Source of the DNA: Actinomycetes bacterium
Lineage (GTDB): Bacteria; Actinomycetota; Acidimicrobiia; Acidimicrobiales; Microtrichaceae
Length of the DNA: 7,346 nucleotides
Direction: 5' to 3'
NCBI GenBank assembly: GCA_023427825.1
Contig: JAEZAI010000031.1
Coordinates: 1 to 7,346 of the forward strand
The translations under genes were made by a program, and so were the position numbers. The notes below the pieces were generated by a model. The model was not told the origin of the DNA and did not search any database. It saw only the letters and a list, made by a program, of their open reading frames with translations. This document shows positions 1 through 6,255 of the stretch, in pieces; the stretch's first letter is position 1; each line of letters opens with the position of its first letter.

Positions 1-492
1 CATCGCCTTGTTGTTCCCGATGTCGCCCACGTACAGCTGCGGGCTGCCGCCGGGCAGCGCGGGCGGGCCGACGGCGATGTCCTCCCAGTCCCGCCCCTCG
101 GCCCCGGTCAGCTCCACGGTCGCGAGCAGCTTGCCGGAGCCGTTGATCGCGAAGATCCCGGCGCCGTCGCCGCTGTCGTTGTGGGTCCACCAGACGCCGT
201 CGGCCCCGTCGCCGGTGTTGGCCCACGACGCCACCAGGCCGCTCGCCTCGGTGATCTCTGCCGCCTCGATGGTGCCGACGTCGGTGATCTTCGGCGCTCC
301 CCCGCACAGCGCGTCCATGAGCGCGGCCTCGGGCTCGGACTTCACCGGCTTGATCGTCGTGGTCGTGGAGCTCGTGGGGTGGAGCTCGTCGGCGGTGTCG
401 TCACCGCCGCACGCGCCGGCCACGACCGCGACGACGCACGCGATCGCAGCGACGGCGAACCGCCGAGCCCCCAGCTCCGGTCGGGTCGTCAC
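1..492 (-). CDS. Secreted lipoprotein, probable beta-propeller (partial, 3' end outside window)
   Basis: The first 164 codons are present and the reading frame is still open at the left edge. The chosen GTG start gives a lipoprotein signal: Arg at 4, 10 and 11, a hydrophobic stretch at about 12-27, and a lipobox ending AGAC with Cys28, followed by a Gly/Asp and Ser/Thr-rich linker (to about residue 50). The mature part contains WWTHNDSGD (101-109), DWEDIA (135-140) and YVGDIGNN (154-161). This pattern of short beta-strand motifs is one I associate with NHL/phytase-like beta-propeller proteins of actinobacteria whose substrate is unknown. The protein would sit on the outer face of the membrane. 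The start overlaps the stop of the upstream oxidoreductase gene by four bases (GTGA), so the two are probably co-translated. That overlap, plus the signal peptide, decided the start. The fold assignment is moderate and no enzymatic role is claimed. Confidence 0.8.
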   Translation of the reverse strand, partial: MTTRPELGARRFAVAAIACVVAVVAGACGGDDTADELHPTSSTTTTIKPVKSEPEAALMDALCGGAPKITDVGTIEAAEITEASGLVASWANTGDGADGVWWTHNDSGDGAGIFAINGSGKLLATVELTGAEGRDWEDIAVGPPALPGGSPQLYVGDIGNNKAM

Positions 493-1388
493 GACGCAGC
501 GCCCAGGCGTTCCCGGACCGCGGCGGTCATGGCGCTGAGGCACTCGGGGTCCGTGGTGCCGGGCACGAGGATGAACTCGTCCACGCCGGCGGCCTCGGCC
601 TCGTCGAGCACCTGGTTGAGCCGGGCGACGTTCCACACCGGGGCGACGTCGGCCATGGCCCGGGCGAAGCGGTCCCCGAAGATCGCCAGGTAGTCGTAGG
701 TGAACGCCTGCAGGACGCCCTGGTCGTCGTCGGTGCCGAGGACGGCGAAGCAGCCGGTCACGTGGCGGGGTGCCTCGGTGCGCCCGGCGTCGGTCCACGC
801 CTGGTTCGCCGAGGACACGGCGGCGGCCATGCCGGGACCGTCGGCGTCGATCGAGAAGCCGGAGATCCCCGACGCCCACTGCGCCGCCCGTGCCAGCGAC
901 TTGGGCCCCATCGATGCGGCGAGCAGCTCGGGACCGCCGTGCTGGACCGGCGTGGGCCCGATCGGATCGGCACCGTCGAACGCCGGGTGGCCCGCCCACA
1001 GTCGGCGCATCTCGGTCACCAGGTCGTCCAGGCGCTGGTGGCGACGGGTGAACGGCGACTCGGCGCAGATGTAGTCGTGCTCCCGGCCACCGACGCCGAG
1101 GCCGACGGTGAGGCGGCCGTCGCACAGCACGTCGAGGGTGGCGAGCTGCTTGGCCAGGACCCCCGGTGCGTGCAGCGGTCCGACCGCCACGTTCACGAAC
1201 ACCCGCACCCGCTCGGTCAGCGCGGCGGCCGCCGCGTTGGTCACGAGCATATCCTGGTTGTGGAAGCTGATCCGCTCGCCGCACGAGACGCTCGAGAACG
1301 GCCCCGCGTCGATCCCCTGCGACCACGTGATCGTGGTCCGCCGGTGGTACTCACGGGCCATCGTGGGCAGGGCGACGCCGATCTCCAT
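489..1388 (-). CDS. LLM-class F420-dependent oxidoreductase (luciferase-like)
   Basis: A 299-residue cytoplasmic protein of the bacterial luciferase-like monooxygenase superfamily, which uses reduced F420 or FMN in a TIM barrel. Typical family segments are visible: the first strand MEIGVALPTM (1-10), ALTERVRVFVNVAVGPLHAP (56-75), LAKQLATLDVLCDGRLTVGL (78-97) with GVG just after, the helix with RRHQRLDDLVTEMRRLW (115-131), and a GGPELLAAS strand (151-159). The length is normal for the family. An in-frame start 27 codons upstream would add an Arg-rich, non-family extension, so the ATG directly before the first barrel strand was chosen. The substrate cannot be read from sequence. Choosing F420 over FMN rests on the actinobacterial setting and is inference. 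The downstream gene is coupled through a GTGA overlap. A possible leaderless promoter lies just upstream. Confidence 0.93.
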   Translation of the reverse strand: MEIGVALPTMAREYHRRTTITWSQGIDAGPFSSVSCGERISFHNQDMLVTNAAAAALTERVRVFVNVAVGPLHAPGVLAKQLATLDVLCDGRLTVGLGVGGREHDYICAESPFTRRHQRLDDLVTEMRRLWAGHPAFDGADPIGPTPVQHGGPELLAASMGPKSLARAAQWASGISGFSIDADGPGMAAAVSSANQAWTDAGRTEAPRHVTGCFAVLGTDDDQGVLQAFTYDYLAIFGDRFARAMADVAPVWNVARLNQVLDEAEAAGVDEFILVPGTTDPECLSAMTAAVRERLGAAS

Positions 1389-1396
1389 GGCGCCGG

Positions 1397-1402
1397 ACTC
1401 TA
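1397..1402 (-). promoter_or_regulatory. Candidate -10 element of the oxidoreductase gene
   Basis: On the minus strand this reads TAGAGT, matching the actinobacterial TANNNT consensus. It ends 8 bases before the ATG at 1388. That spacing would place the transcription start at or next to the start codon, giving a leaderless mRNA, which fits the absence of a clear Shine-Dalgarno sequence. No convincing -35 hexamer is visible. The motif is short and could occur by chance. Confidence 0.3.
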
Positions 1403-1485
1403 ACGACCGCCGGTCGCATGCACCCACGCCGAGCCGCCGTTCAGGTCCGGCGGTGCGGGCGACCGTCACCGCCCGGAAGGGCTGT

Positions 1486-1510
1486 CCCGAGGTGCACGGT
1501 TCGTCTCGGG
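1486..1510 (-). terminator. Weak hairpin downstream of the two-gene cassette
   Basis: CCCGAG (1486-1491) and CTCGGG (1505-1510) can pair as a 6-bp GC-rich stem around a 13-base loop. The hairpin begins about 17 bases past the stop of the ACT-like gene. A second short inverted repeat, TGATCA-GGGG-TGATCA (1514-1529), overlaps that stop codon. There is no T-tract on either side. Either hairpin might help end transcription before the oxidoreductase gene, but the support is only positional. Confidence 0.25.
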
Positions 1511-1526
1511 CGATGATCAGGGGTGA

Positions 1527-2828
1527 TCAGGAGAGTCGGATGGGTTCCGTCCGATGAACCAGCGAGATCTCGTCGGACCGGAGATCGATCATCAGACCCG
1601 GTGGAAGGTTCACGGGCGAGATCTCGGTTGCGGCCTTGTGCCGCTCATCGAGCGAGAGCAGATTCGTGGGAACCGCTCGCAGCCGGCCGGCGTTCTTCCG
1701 CCCTCCTTCAACTGCGCGAGATGCAACGTACGTGATGTTGTAGCCGTGCCCGAAGAGTTGTTCGAACAAGTCGAGCAAACTCGCCAGTCCCCCGGCCCGG
1801 TTGTCGCACCGCCATCCGACCCACACTGGGTCACCCTCGACGACCGCCCCGGCGAACTGCGCGCCGCTCTGCGCGTCGCCAAGGGGCTCCCGGGGGATCT
1901 CGGCGACGTCCATCACGCCGTCGGAGTTGCTCAGCCTCTGGATGACGGAGGCAAGACCGTCTCGACCGATCGATGATCCACCGCCAAGTGTCGCAACGGT
2001 GCAGCCCTCGATGACCAGCATCGTGCCATGTTCAACCGGAAGACCGGCGTCACTGAATCGTGCAATCACGCTGGCGAGGAGCCCGATCCGCGCTTCTGCG
2101 ACCAGCTGGACCTGCCACCCGCCACCTTGCACGACCGCTCGATGGGGCTCACCACGATCTGGCCGGAGCTCCGTCCACCGATCGACGAGCTTGGTGAAGG
2201 CTTTCAATCCGACGTCGAAGTCACACGCGATCTGATGCATCGTCGAGAGTGTGCCCAGGTGCAGTGAGTCATTCCCTGCGTCCAAGCCGACGCCCATCCG
2301 CAGTCGCGTTCCTTCTTGGGGCGTGGATGGAAGGTGCAAGTGACCGATCGGGGCGCCGATCTCAGTGGCGCTTCGGCACAGCGTCGACAGCAGCCTTGCA
2401 GTTGCATCGTCGTCTACCGGGATCTCGAAACTGAGCTCGACGAAGGCTCGGCCATCGAGGATCGGTGACCGTCCGATCAACGGGTTGAGTTCGGTTGCAT
2501 TGAGGAACTCCCCGGTTTCGATCTTGGAGTGCGAGTGGTGGCGCAGGCAGTCCAGGGCCATGTAGACGGAGTGCCGTCCGTTCAGGGACACGGCGAGAAG
2601 GCTACGAATCGAGTGCTCGGGCGGATCGTCCTTGTCGCAGAGGTCCCCGATGTGGGAGCGGAGTATTCCCGGCTGGTCGCCTCCCCCCGCTCGCCACACT
2701 CGCGAGCGGCCGGTCTGCAGATCCGTCTGGAACTCGACACGGTCGCGCGTCGCCCGTATCAGATCCAGCGCCGAACGACCGAGAGCGTCCAGAGACGAGT
2801 CCGAACCCTGATGAGCCTGGAGTCTCAT
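1527..2828 (-). CDS. Hypothetical protein with two C-terminal ACT-like domains
   Basis: I do not recognise this 433-residue protein. It has no signal peptide, membrane helix or helix-turn-helix that I can see, so it is probably cytoplasmic. The C-terminal half contains two stretches with the strand-helix-strand pattern of ACT domains. The first (about 238-310) runs WQVQLVAEARIGLLASVIAR, then a GLPVEHGTMLV strand and VATLGGG. The second (about 335-388) has CDNRAGGLASLLDLFEQLFG followed by YNITYVASRAVEGG. This arrangement resembles small-molecule-sensing ACT pairs, but no catalytic or DNA-binding domain is attached. The region 128-185 could be a third, weaker ferredoxin-like unit. The ATG was chosen because it overlaps the upstream stop as ATGA and has GAGG (2834-2837) five bases before it. 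A longer in-frame reading up to 3290 merely shadows the membrane-protein gene. The GC content is lower than in the flanking genes. The ACT call is inference from pattern. Confidence 0.82.
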   Translation of the reverse strand: MRLQAHQGSDSSLDALGRSALDLIRATRDRVEFQTDLQTGRSRVWRAGGGDQPGILRSHIGDLCDKDDPPEHSIRSLLAVSLNGRHSVYMALDCLRHHSHSKIETGEFLNATELNPLIGRSPILDGRAFVELSFEIPVDDDATARLLSTLCRSATEIGAPIGHLHLPSTPQEGTRLRMGVGLDAGNDSLHLGTLSTMHQIACDFDVGLKAFTKLVDRWTELRPDRGEPHRAVVQGGGWQVQLVAEARIGLLASVIARFSDAGLPVEHGTMLVIEGCTVATLGGGSSIGRDGLASVIQRLSNSDGVMDVAEIPREPLGDAQSGAQFAGAVVEGDPVWVGWRCDNRAGGLASLLDLFEQLFGHGYNITYVASRAVEGGRKNAGRLRAVPTNLLSLDERHKAATEISPVNLPPGLMIDLRSDEISLVHRTEPIRLS

Positions 2829-4828
2829 CCTCGCCTCGCAAATGCACGCAGAGCGTGGGCAACGACTTCGAGCGGGTTGGGAAGGCGCAACACACCCCAC
2901 GCCACCAATGCAGAGAACCGTGTGCGCGGCAGATTGCCCTTGTGGATGCTCCGGACCCATGAGGCGCGGGCGGTCAGAACGAGTCCGATCGCCTCGATCA
3001 CCAGCACGGCGCGCGAGACCCAGTCCGGGACCTCTTCGACTGTGGCGACGAGAACAGCCAGCGTCACAGGGACGACCACACCGAAGCACACGAGCAAGTT
3101 GAGCCAGTGCCGCAGGACCTGGCGACTCATGCCCGCTCTGGTGGTGGACAAAACTGCGCCGAGCAATGCCGCCGGCACAAGGACGAGGATGGTGACGATG
3201 CCGTCGGGTCGCGTCACCAGGTCCAGGATCAACGAAAGTGCGACGGCAGTAGTCAGGACGGTGGATGCCACCAATGCCGCGACGGACCACGCGTATGTGC
3301 GGTGACTGGGCCGGAGCCTCGCGTGGAAACGCAGCTCGAGTTGAAGTGCCCGATCCGTTGGCGTGCGGCGAGGAAGGCGAGCAACGAACACCTCTGGCTC
3401 GGGCGCCAGGTCGGGGAAGAAGGTTGCTCGGAAGCCGAGGCGCCTCGCCTCCTGCAGCAGCGCGGACACTCTGTCGTCGAGTTCGGAGAGCCGCCGCGAT
3501 TCTCCGTCACACCCTTGCGGAACCGCCTGCAACTCCTCGCGAACCTCAGCGACGCTGTCGCGAAACTCGAGGAGGTCTTTCAGCGGACCCATGCAATCAG
3601 AGGGCAGAGGCTCCAAGGCCCTGCCACCATCGTCGAGAGGCAGCTCCAGGACCATCGGGACGTCTCGGTCGAGAACTTGGTCCACCCAACCAGCCACATC
3701 CCGGATTCGTCGGCCGATGGACGCTCGCTCGACCGACAGCAGTTCAGGAGGCAGCTCACGCGTCGAGACGCTGCTTGCCGTTGGCGCATTGATCCTTCGG
3801 CTGGACCGCACGAGCAGCGACGGCGAGAACTCGAGGCCGGTCGGGGCGGTCACGCGGACGTTGGCCTCGAGGGCCGGAGCCATGTCCGGAAGCGGGATGT
3901 CGATGTCACGCGTGAGGTGGAGGTGGTCGATCTGCCGACGAAGCGCCGTCCGAGGTCGCCCGGGATCCGCCTGCCACGTCGTGAGAGGCACCGGTTCGAA
4001 GTCGAGCGTCAACCTGTGTCGCCCGGTCAGCGCATTGCGCGGGACCGCCACGAAGGCGACGTGACGTACATCGGCCAGTACGCCCCCGATCTCGGGACCG
4101 CTCATCGTCGGAAACCTCGCGGCGACCTGCGCGACCCAGGCGATGCACCGTCCCGTCGAGTCCCGCGAGTGTCGGCGATGCGCCTCGAACGCCTGGAGCG
4201 TGTCGATCGAGGCGAGTCCCCTCGACTCCTCGAAGCGCATGGCGGTGCGGTCGATCACCTTGGCAGCGCACTCTTGAAGGAGCTGTCGGTCTGGCGACTC
4301 GGCGGCGAGCGGGACGACGAGGCTCAGCAGCTCGATCGCAGCTGCAGCAAGGTCAGGAAGCAGCTCCGCTCGAACGCAACTGGAGAGCGTGGCTCCCGAT
4401 CCGTCCCTCAGCACGGGTGATGACCAGTTGCCGGGGTACGCGGCCAACAGCACCCGTTGTCGCTCTGCAGAGTGGGACTCTGCGTCATCCGTGCCGATGC
4501 CGTGGCCGCCATCCAGGCGATCAGTGTCGATGTCGATGGTCAGGATGCGCTTGATTGCAGCCCGCTCCTCGGAGAAGGAGAGGTCGTGCCGCACCCTCAG
4601 GAGCCCGGCTCCTTCGATCCGGTCCTGCAGGATCCAGAGACCTTGCACCTTGTCGCCCTGCTCGAACGTCCGCTCGTCGAACGACCACGAGGTGGACTGG
4701 ACCACCATCCGGCAGAGGTCGCGTAGGAACCATCCGTCGCCCAGGTTCGGCAGCCACGGAGCCGAGAGCCACGGCTGCGCTGTGGTTTCTGGTCCGACGT
4801 CGGAGACCGGTCCGTCGGATTCGCGCAT
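2825..4828 (-). CDS. Large membrane-anchored protein with four C-terminal transmembrane helices, function unknown
   Basis: A 667-residue protein that I cannot name. Residues 1 to about 510 are soluble and start without a signal peptide. They include WSFDERTFEQGDK (48-60), a strand-rich part (about 255-345) containing HVAFVAVPR and VRVTAPTGLEFSPSLLV, and a charged heptad-like helical stretch (about 416-465) that may form a coiled coil. Four hydrophobic helices follow at about 512-537, 542-562, 574-597 and 603-624. The loops fit a topology with both ends inside: positive RLRPSHR before helix 1 and RAGMSRQVLRHW between helices 2 and 3, acidic EEVPDW outside, and positive RASWVRSIHKGNLPRTR after helix 4. 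The layout resembles uncharacterised actinobacterial proteins I recall with a PxGLxF-type strand followed by a four-helix end. That is memory, not a search result. The gene is coupled by ATGA to the ACT-like gene. A GTG at 4831 fits the ribosome site slightly better and would add one residue. Confidence 0.85.
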   Translation of the reverse strand: MRESDGPVSDVGPETTAQPWLSAPWLPNLGDGWFLRDLCRMVVQSTSWSFDERTFEQGDKVQGLWILQDRIEGAGLLRVRHDLSFSEERAAIKRILTIDIDTDRLDGGHGIGTDDAESHSAERQRVLLAAYPGNWSSPVLRDGSGATLSSCVRAELLPDLAAAAIELLSLVVPLAAESPDRQLLQECAAKVIDRTAMRFEESRGLASIDTLQAFEAHRRHSRDSTGRCIAWVAQVAARFPTMSGPEIGGVLADVRHVAFVAVPRNALTGRHRLTLDFEPVPLTTWQADPGRPRTALRRQIDHLHLTRDIDIPLPDMAPALEANVRVTAPTGLEFSPSLLVRSSRRINAPTASSVSTRELPPELLSVERASIGRRIRDVAGWVDQVLDRDVPMVLELPLDDGGRALEPLPSDCMGPLKDLLEFRDSVAEVREELQAVPQGCDGESRRLSELDDRVSALLQEARRLGFRATFFPDLAPEPEVFVARLPRRTPTDRALQLELRFHARLRPSHRTYAWSVAALVASTVLTTAVALSLILDLVTRPDGIVTILVLVPAALLGAVLSTTRAGMSRQVLRHWLNLLVCFGVVVPVTLAVLVATVEEVPDWVSRAVLVIEAIGLVLTARASWVRSIHKGNLPRTRFSALVAWGVLRLPNPLEVVAHALRAFARRG

Positions 4829-4838
4829 CACTCGGCCG

Positions 4839-4843
4839 CTCCC
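4839..4843 (-). promoter_or_regulatory. Ribosome binding site of the membrane-protein gene
   Basis: The minus strand reads GGGAG, 10 bases before the ATG at 4828 and 7 bases before the adjacent in-frame GTG at 4831. It supports initiation here rather than at the far upstream in-frame start (4987), which would add 53 mostly Arg/Gly-rich residues. The spacing slightly favours GTG, but the two choices differ by only one residue. Confidence 0.55.
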
Positions 4844-4891
4844 GGCTCGAGACCGGCCGGAGGGACAGCGGACGCGCAGGCGGACGGGCAG

Positions 4892-4919
4892 CAGCGATCC
4901 CCCAGCGATCCGATCCCCC
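4892..4919. repeat. Short GATCC-containing direct repeats upstream of the cassette
   Basis: CAGCGATCC occurs at 4892-4900 and again at 4903-4911, an 11-base period close to one helical turn. GATCCCCC occurs at 4896-4903 and 4912-4919. The cluster lies between the candidate -10 (4934-4939) and the start of the membrane-protein gene, so it would fall in the 5' leader or act as an operator. The repeats are short and the region is C-rich, so chance is possible. Confidence 0.35.
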
Positions 4920-4933
4920 TCCCCATCCGGTGC

Positions 4934-4939
4934 ACGGTA
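4934..4939 (-). promoter_or_regulatory. Candidate -10 element of the two-gene cassette
   Basis: The minus strand reads TACCGT, a TANNNT match, about 105 bases upstream of the membrane-protein start. It would give a leader of roughly 100 bases containing the GATCC repeats. The same hexamer occurs in the opposite orientation in front of the lipoprotein gene. No clear -35 is visible, so this is tentative. Confidence 0.22.
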
Positions 4940-5126
4940 GCGCGATGCCCGACGCGAGACGCCGGGAAGGGCGGGCCCTCCCCGCATCGTCAGCAGGAGG
5001 AGGGCGAGGTCCCCGGCATCCAGCCGCTGTGCGCTTCGCTACACGGATCCAGCTGCATCGACATGAGGTGTGGAACAACGCTCGGAGTTGGCACGAATCG
5101 GGGATCTGCGGCGAACACGACCTTCG

Positions 5127-5132
5127 TACCGT
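5127..5132 (+). promoter_or_regulatory. Candidate -10 element giving a leaderless lipoprotein mRNA
   Basis: TACCGT matches the actinobacterial TANNNT -10 and ends 7 bases before the ATG at 5140, which would put the transcription start on the start codon. There is no Shine-Dalgarno sequence in front of the gene, consistent with leaderless initiation. A recognisable -35 hexamer at the usual distance is absent. Confidence 0.35.
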
Positions 5133-5139
5133 CGACGGC

Positions 5140-6189
5140 ATGACGATCCGATGGACGTGGTGTGTGTGCGCGGTCGCTCTGCTGGCCACGGTCGGCTGCG
5201 GTGGTTCGGACGACGAGTCGGGCTCGACGACCGCGCCGGACAAGGCGGACGAGACGTCGACAGCCGTCGAACGTCCCGAGGGGACGTGGAACATCGTGCG
5301 GTGGAGCACCGAGCGGGAGGGCGCCGCGCTGGGCGACGCCGTCCAGTCCGTCGCCACCTTCACCCCCAAGTGCGACGACGGCCCGTGCGACATCGAGGTC
5401 ACGCCCGCGGGCGCCAACGGCACGTACCGCCCCGAGGGCTACGCGATCGCGGATCCGGTCACCCCGGGCGAGCCGTACACCCTGACCTGGGACGAGGCGA
5501 CCGAGGCCTTCGTCGACCACGACGAGCCGGCGCTCGAATCCTGCACGACCGCCGGCGGGACCGTGGTCCAGGACGGGTACTCGGTGGAGCGCACGGCCAC
5601 CTACGAGTTCGAGCCGGCGACGAAGTCCGAGCCTGCGTCGATCCACGGAACCTACGTCGAGGTCGCGACCGGCACGCCGACCGGGGCGCCGCAGGGCTGC
5701 ACCGACTACACGGCCAAGTGGACGGTCGCGGGTGCGCCCGCCGACGCCTTCGCCAAGGGCGGACCGTCGTTCGCGGACAGCTACGTCATCACCGAGATCG
5801 TCGAGGTGACCGAACCGGTGGACCAGCGCCCCAAGGGCTTCCGCGGCGTGATCACGTCGGATGCGAAGGTCACCACGGAGGGCGACTCGGTCCTGCTCGC
5901 CGGCACCCGCTCCGTGCCGGCCAAGCTCACCGAGACCGACGGTGCGTGGTCCGGCTCGGCGACGGACGCCACGTCTCGCTGCTCCGACGGTGAGGGTCCG
6001 GGCGAGTACGACTCGACCGAGACGTGGACCGATCTCCGGACGATCGCGCTGACCGAGCAGGGCGCTCCGATCCTGTCGGGCCGGTGGGACGTCATGGAGA
6101 CGCCCAACGCCACCGGTCAGGCAAACGGGTGCACCGTCGGCTCGAACAAGGGCTACGTCATCCTGGTGCCCAAGGCCGCCGTCGCCTGA
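5140..6189 (+). CDS. Secreted lipoprotein with two similar halves, function unknown
   Basis: A 349-residue protein starting with a lipoprotein signal: Arg4, a hydrophobic core at about 6-19, and a lipobox ending TVGC with Cys20, then the acidic linker GGSDDESGSTTAPDK. The acylated protein should be held on the outer face of the membrane. The mature part appears to be two related units, about 46-200 and 211-345. Each opens with an aromatic beta-strand (TWNIVRW; SYVITEI). Each then has a Cys (135; 281) followed by a Y-x(2-3)-E-T/R strand. Each ends with a G-x-Y/W strand and a second Cys (187; 331) placed 50-52 residues after the first, preceded by a Gly/Thr-rich turn. C78 and C83 form an extra close pair. 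Intradomain disulfides are likely. No enzyme motif was recognised. The ATG was chosen for the signal peptide and the nearby -10; the upstream in-frame extension is Arg-rich and lacks meaning. It converges with the transglutaminase gene. Confidence 0.9.
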   Translation: MTIRWTWCVCAVALLATVGCGGSDDESGSTTAPDKADETSTAVERPEGTWNIVRWSTEREGAALGDAVQSVATFTPKCDDGPCDIEVTPAGANGTYRPEGYAIADPVTPGEPYTLTWDEATEAFVDHDEPALESCTTAGGTVVQDGYSVERTATYEFEPATKSEPASIHGTYVEVATGTPTGAPQGCTDYTAKWTVAGAPADAFAKGGPSFADSYVITEIVEVTEPVDQRPKGFRGVITSDAKVTTEGDSVLLAGTRSVPAKLTETDGAWSGSATDATSRCSDGEGPGEYDSTETWTDLRTIALTEQGAPILSGRWDVMETPNATGQANGCTVGSNKGYVILVPKAAVA

Positions 6190-6209
6190 TCGGAGATCGC
6201 CCCCCTAGT

Positions 6210-6255
6210 TCTGTGATGCTGACGACCGGGATTTCCCGGTCGGCAGCATCACAGA
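6210..6255. terminator. Long near-perfect palindrome, likely bidirectional terminator between convergent genes
   Basis: Two 22-base arms (6210-6231 and 6234-6255) flank a TT centre and pair at 21 of 22 positions; the only mismatch is A6222 opposite G6243. The outer part is TCTGTGATGCTG pairing with CAGCATCACAGA, and the inner part is GACCGGGA pairing with TCCCGGTC. The palindrome begins 20 bases after the lipoprotein stop, and its right arm includes the stop codon of the minus-strand transglutaminase gene (6249-6251). Its position between convergent ends fits a two-way terminator. Neither side has a T-tract, so it would be of the U-less type proposed in actinobacteria. Confidence 0.75.

Larger units (their letters stand above)
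4829..5139. other. Divergent intergenic region between the cassette and the duplicated lipoprotein
   Basis: This 311-base gap carries no convincing gene; the open frames across it are Arg-rich and lack family features. It should hold the promoters of both divergent genes. Visible elements are a GGGAG ribosome site for the leftward gene (4839-4843), GATCC-containing direct repeats (4892-4919), and two TACCGT hexamers matching TANNNT, one facing each way (4934-4939 leftward, 5127-5132 rightward). No tRNA or strong terminator-like hairpin was found. Confidence 0.6.

Noticed and set aside
8..538. Plus-strand open frame over the left-edge lipoprotein
   Set aside because: It is a Ser/Pro/Ala-rich antisense shadow. 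The minus-strand frame has a signal peptide, lipobox and propeller-like motifs.
1514..1529. TGATCA-GGGG-TGATCA as a possible recombination or attachment site
   Set aside because: The unit is only 6 bases and self-palindromic, no matching copy was noticed at the other cassette boundary, and no recombinase gene is present. It is retained only as a weak hairpin.
2829..3290. Extended N-terminus of the ACT-like protein
   Set aside because: This stretch lies wholly inside the membrane-protein gene in another frame. The ATGA overlap with a GAGG ribosome site at 2828 is a better start.
3107..4420. Long plus-strand open frame of 437 codons opposite the membrane-protein gene
   Set aside because: It is rich in Arg, Gln and His with no hydrophobic pattern or family motif, while the minus strand encodes four clear membrane helices and a coupled downstream gene. 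It is an antisense shadow.
4829..4987. 53-residue upstream extension of the membrane protein
   Set aside because: Its Arg/Gly-rich composition is that of untranslated high-GC DNA, and a GGGAG ribosome site precedes the 4828/4831 starts.
5088..5100. TTGGCAC motif resembling a sigma-54 -24 box
   Set aside because: The required -12 element (TTGC-like) is missing at the correct spacing, and sigma-54 is generally absent from actinobacteria.
4555..5139. Upstream in-frame extension of the duplicated lipoprotein
   Set aside because: It is Arg/Pro-rich, overlaps the divergent gene, and would bury the lipoprotein signal peptide 195 residues inside the protein.
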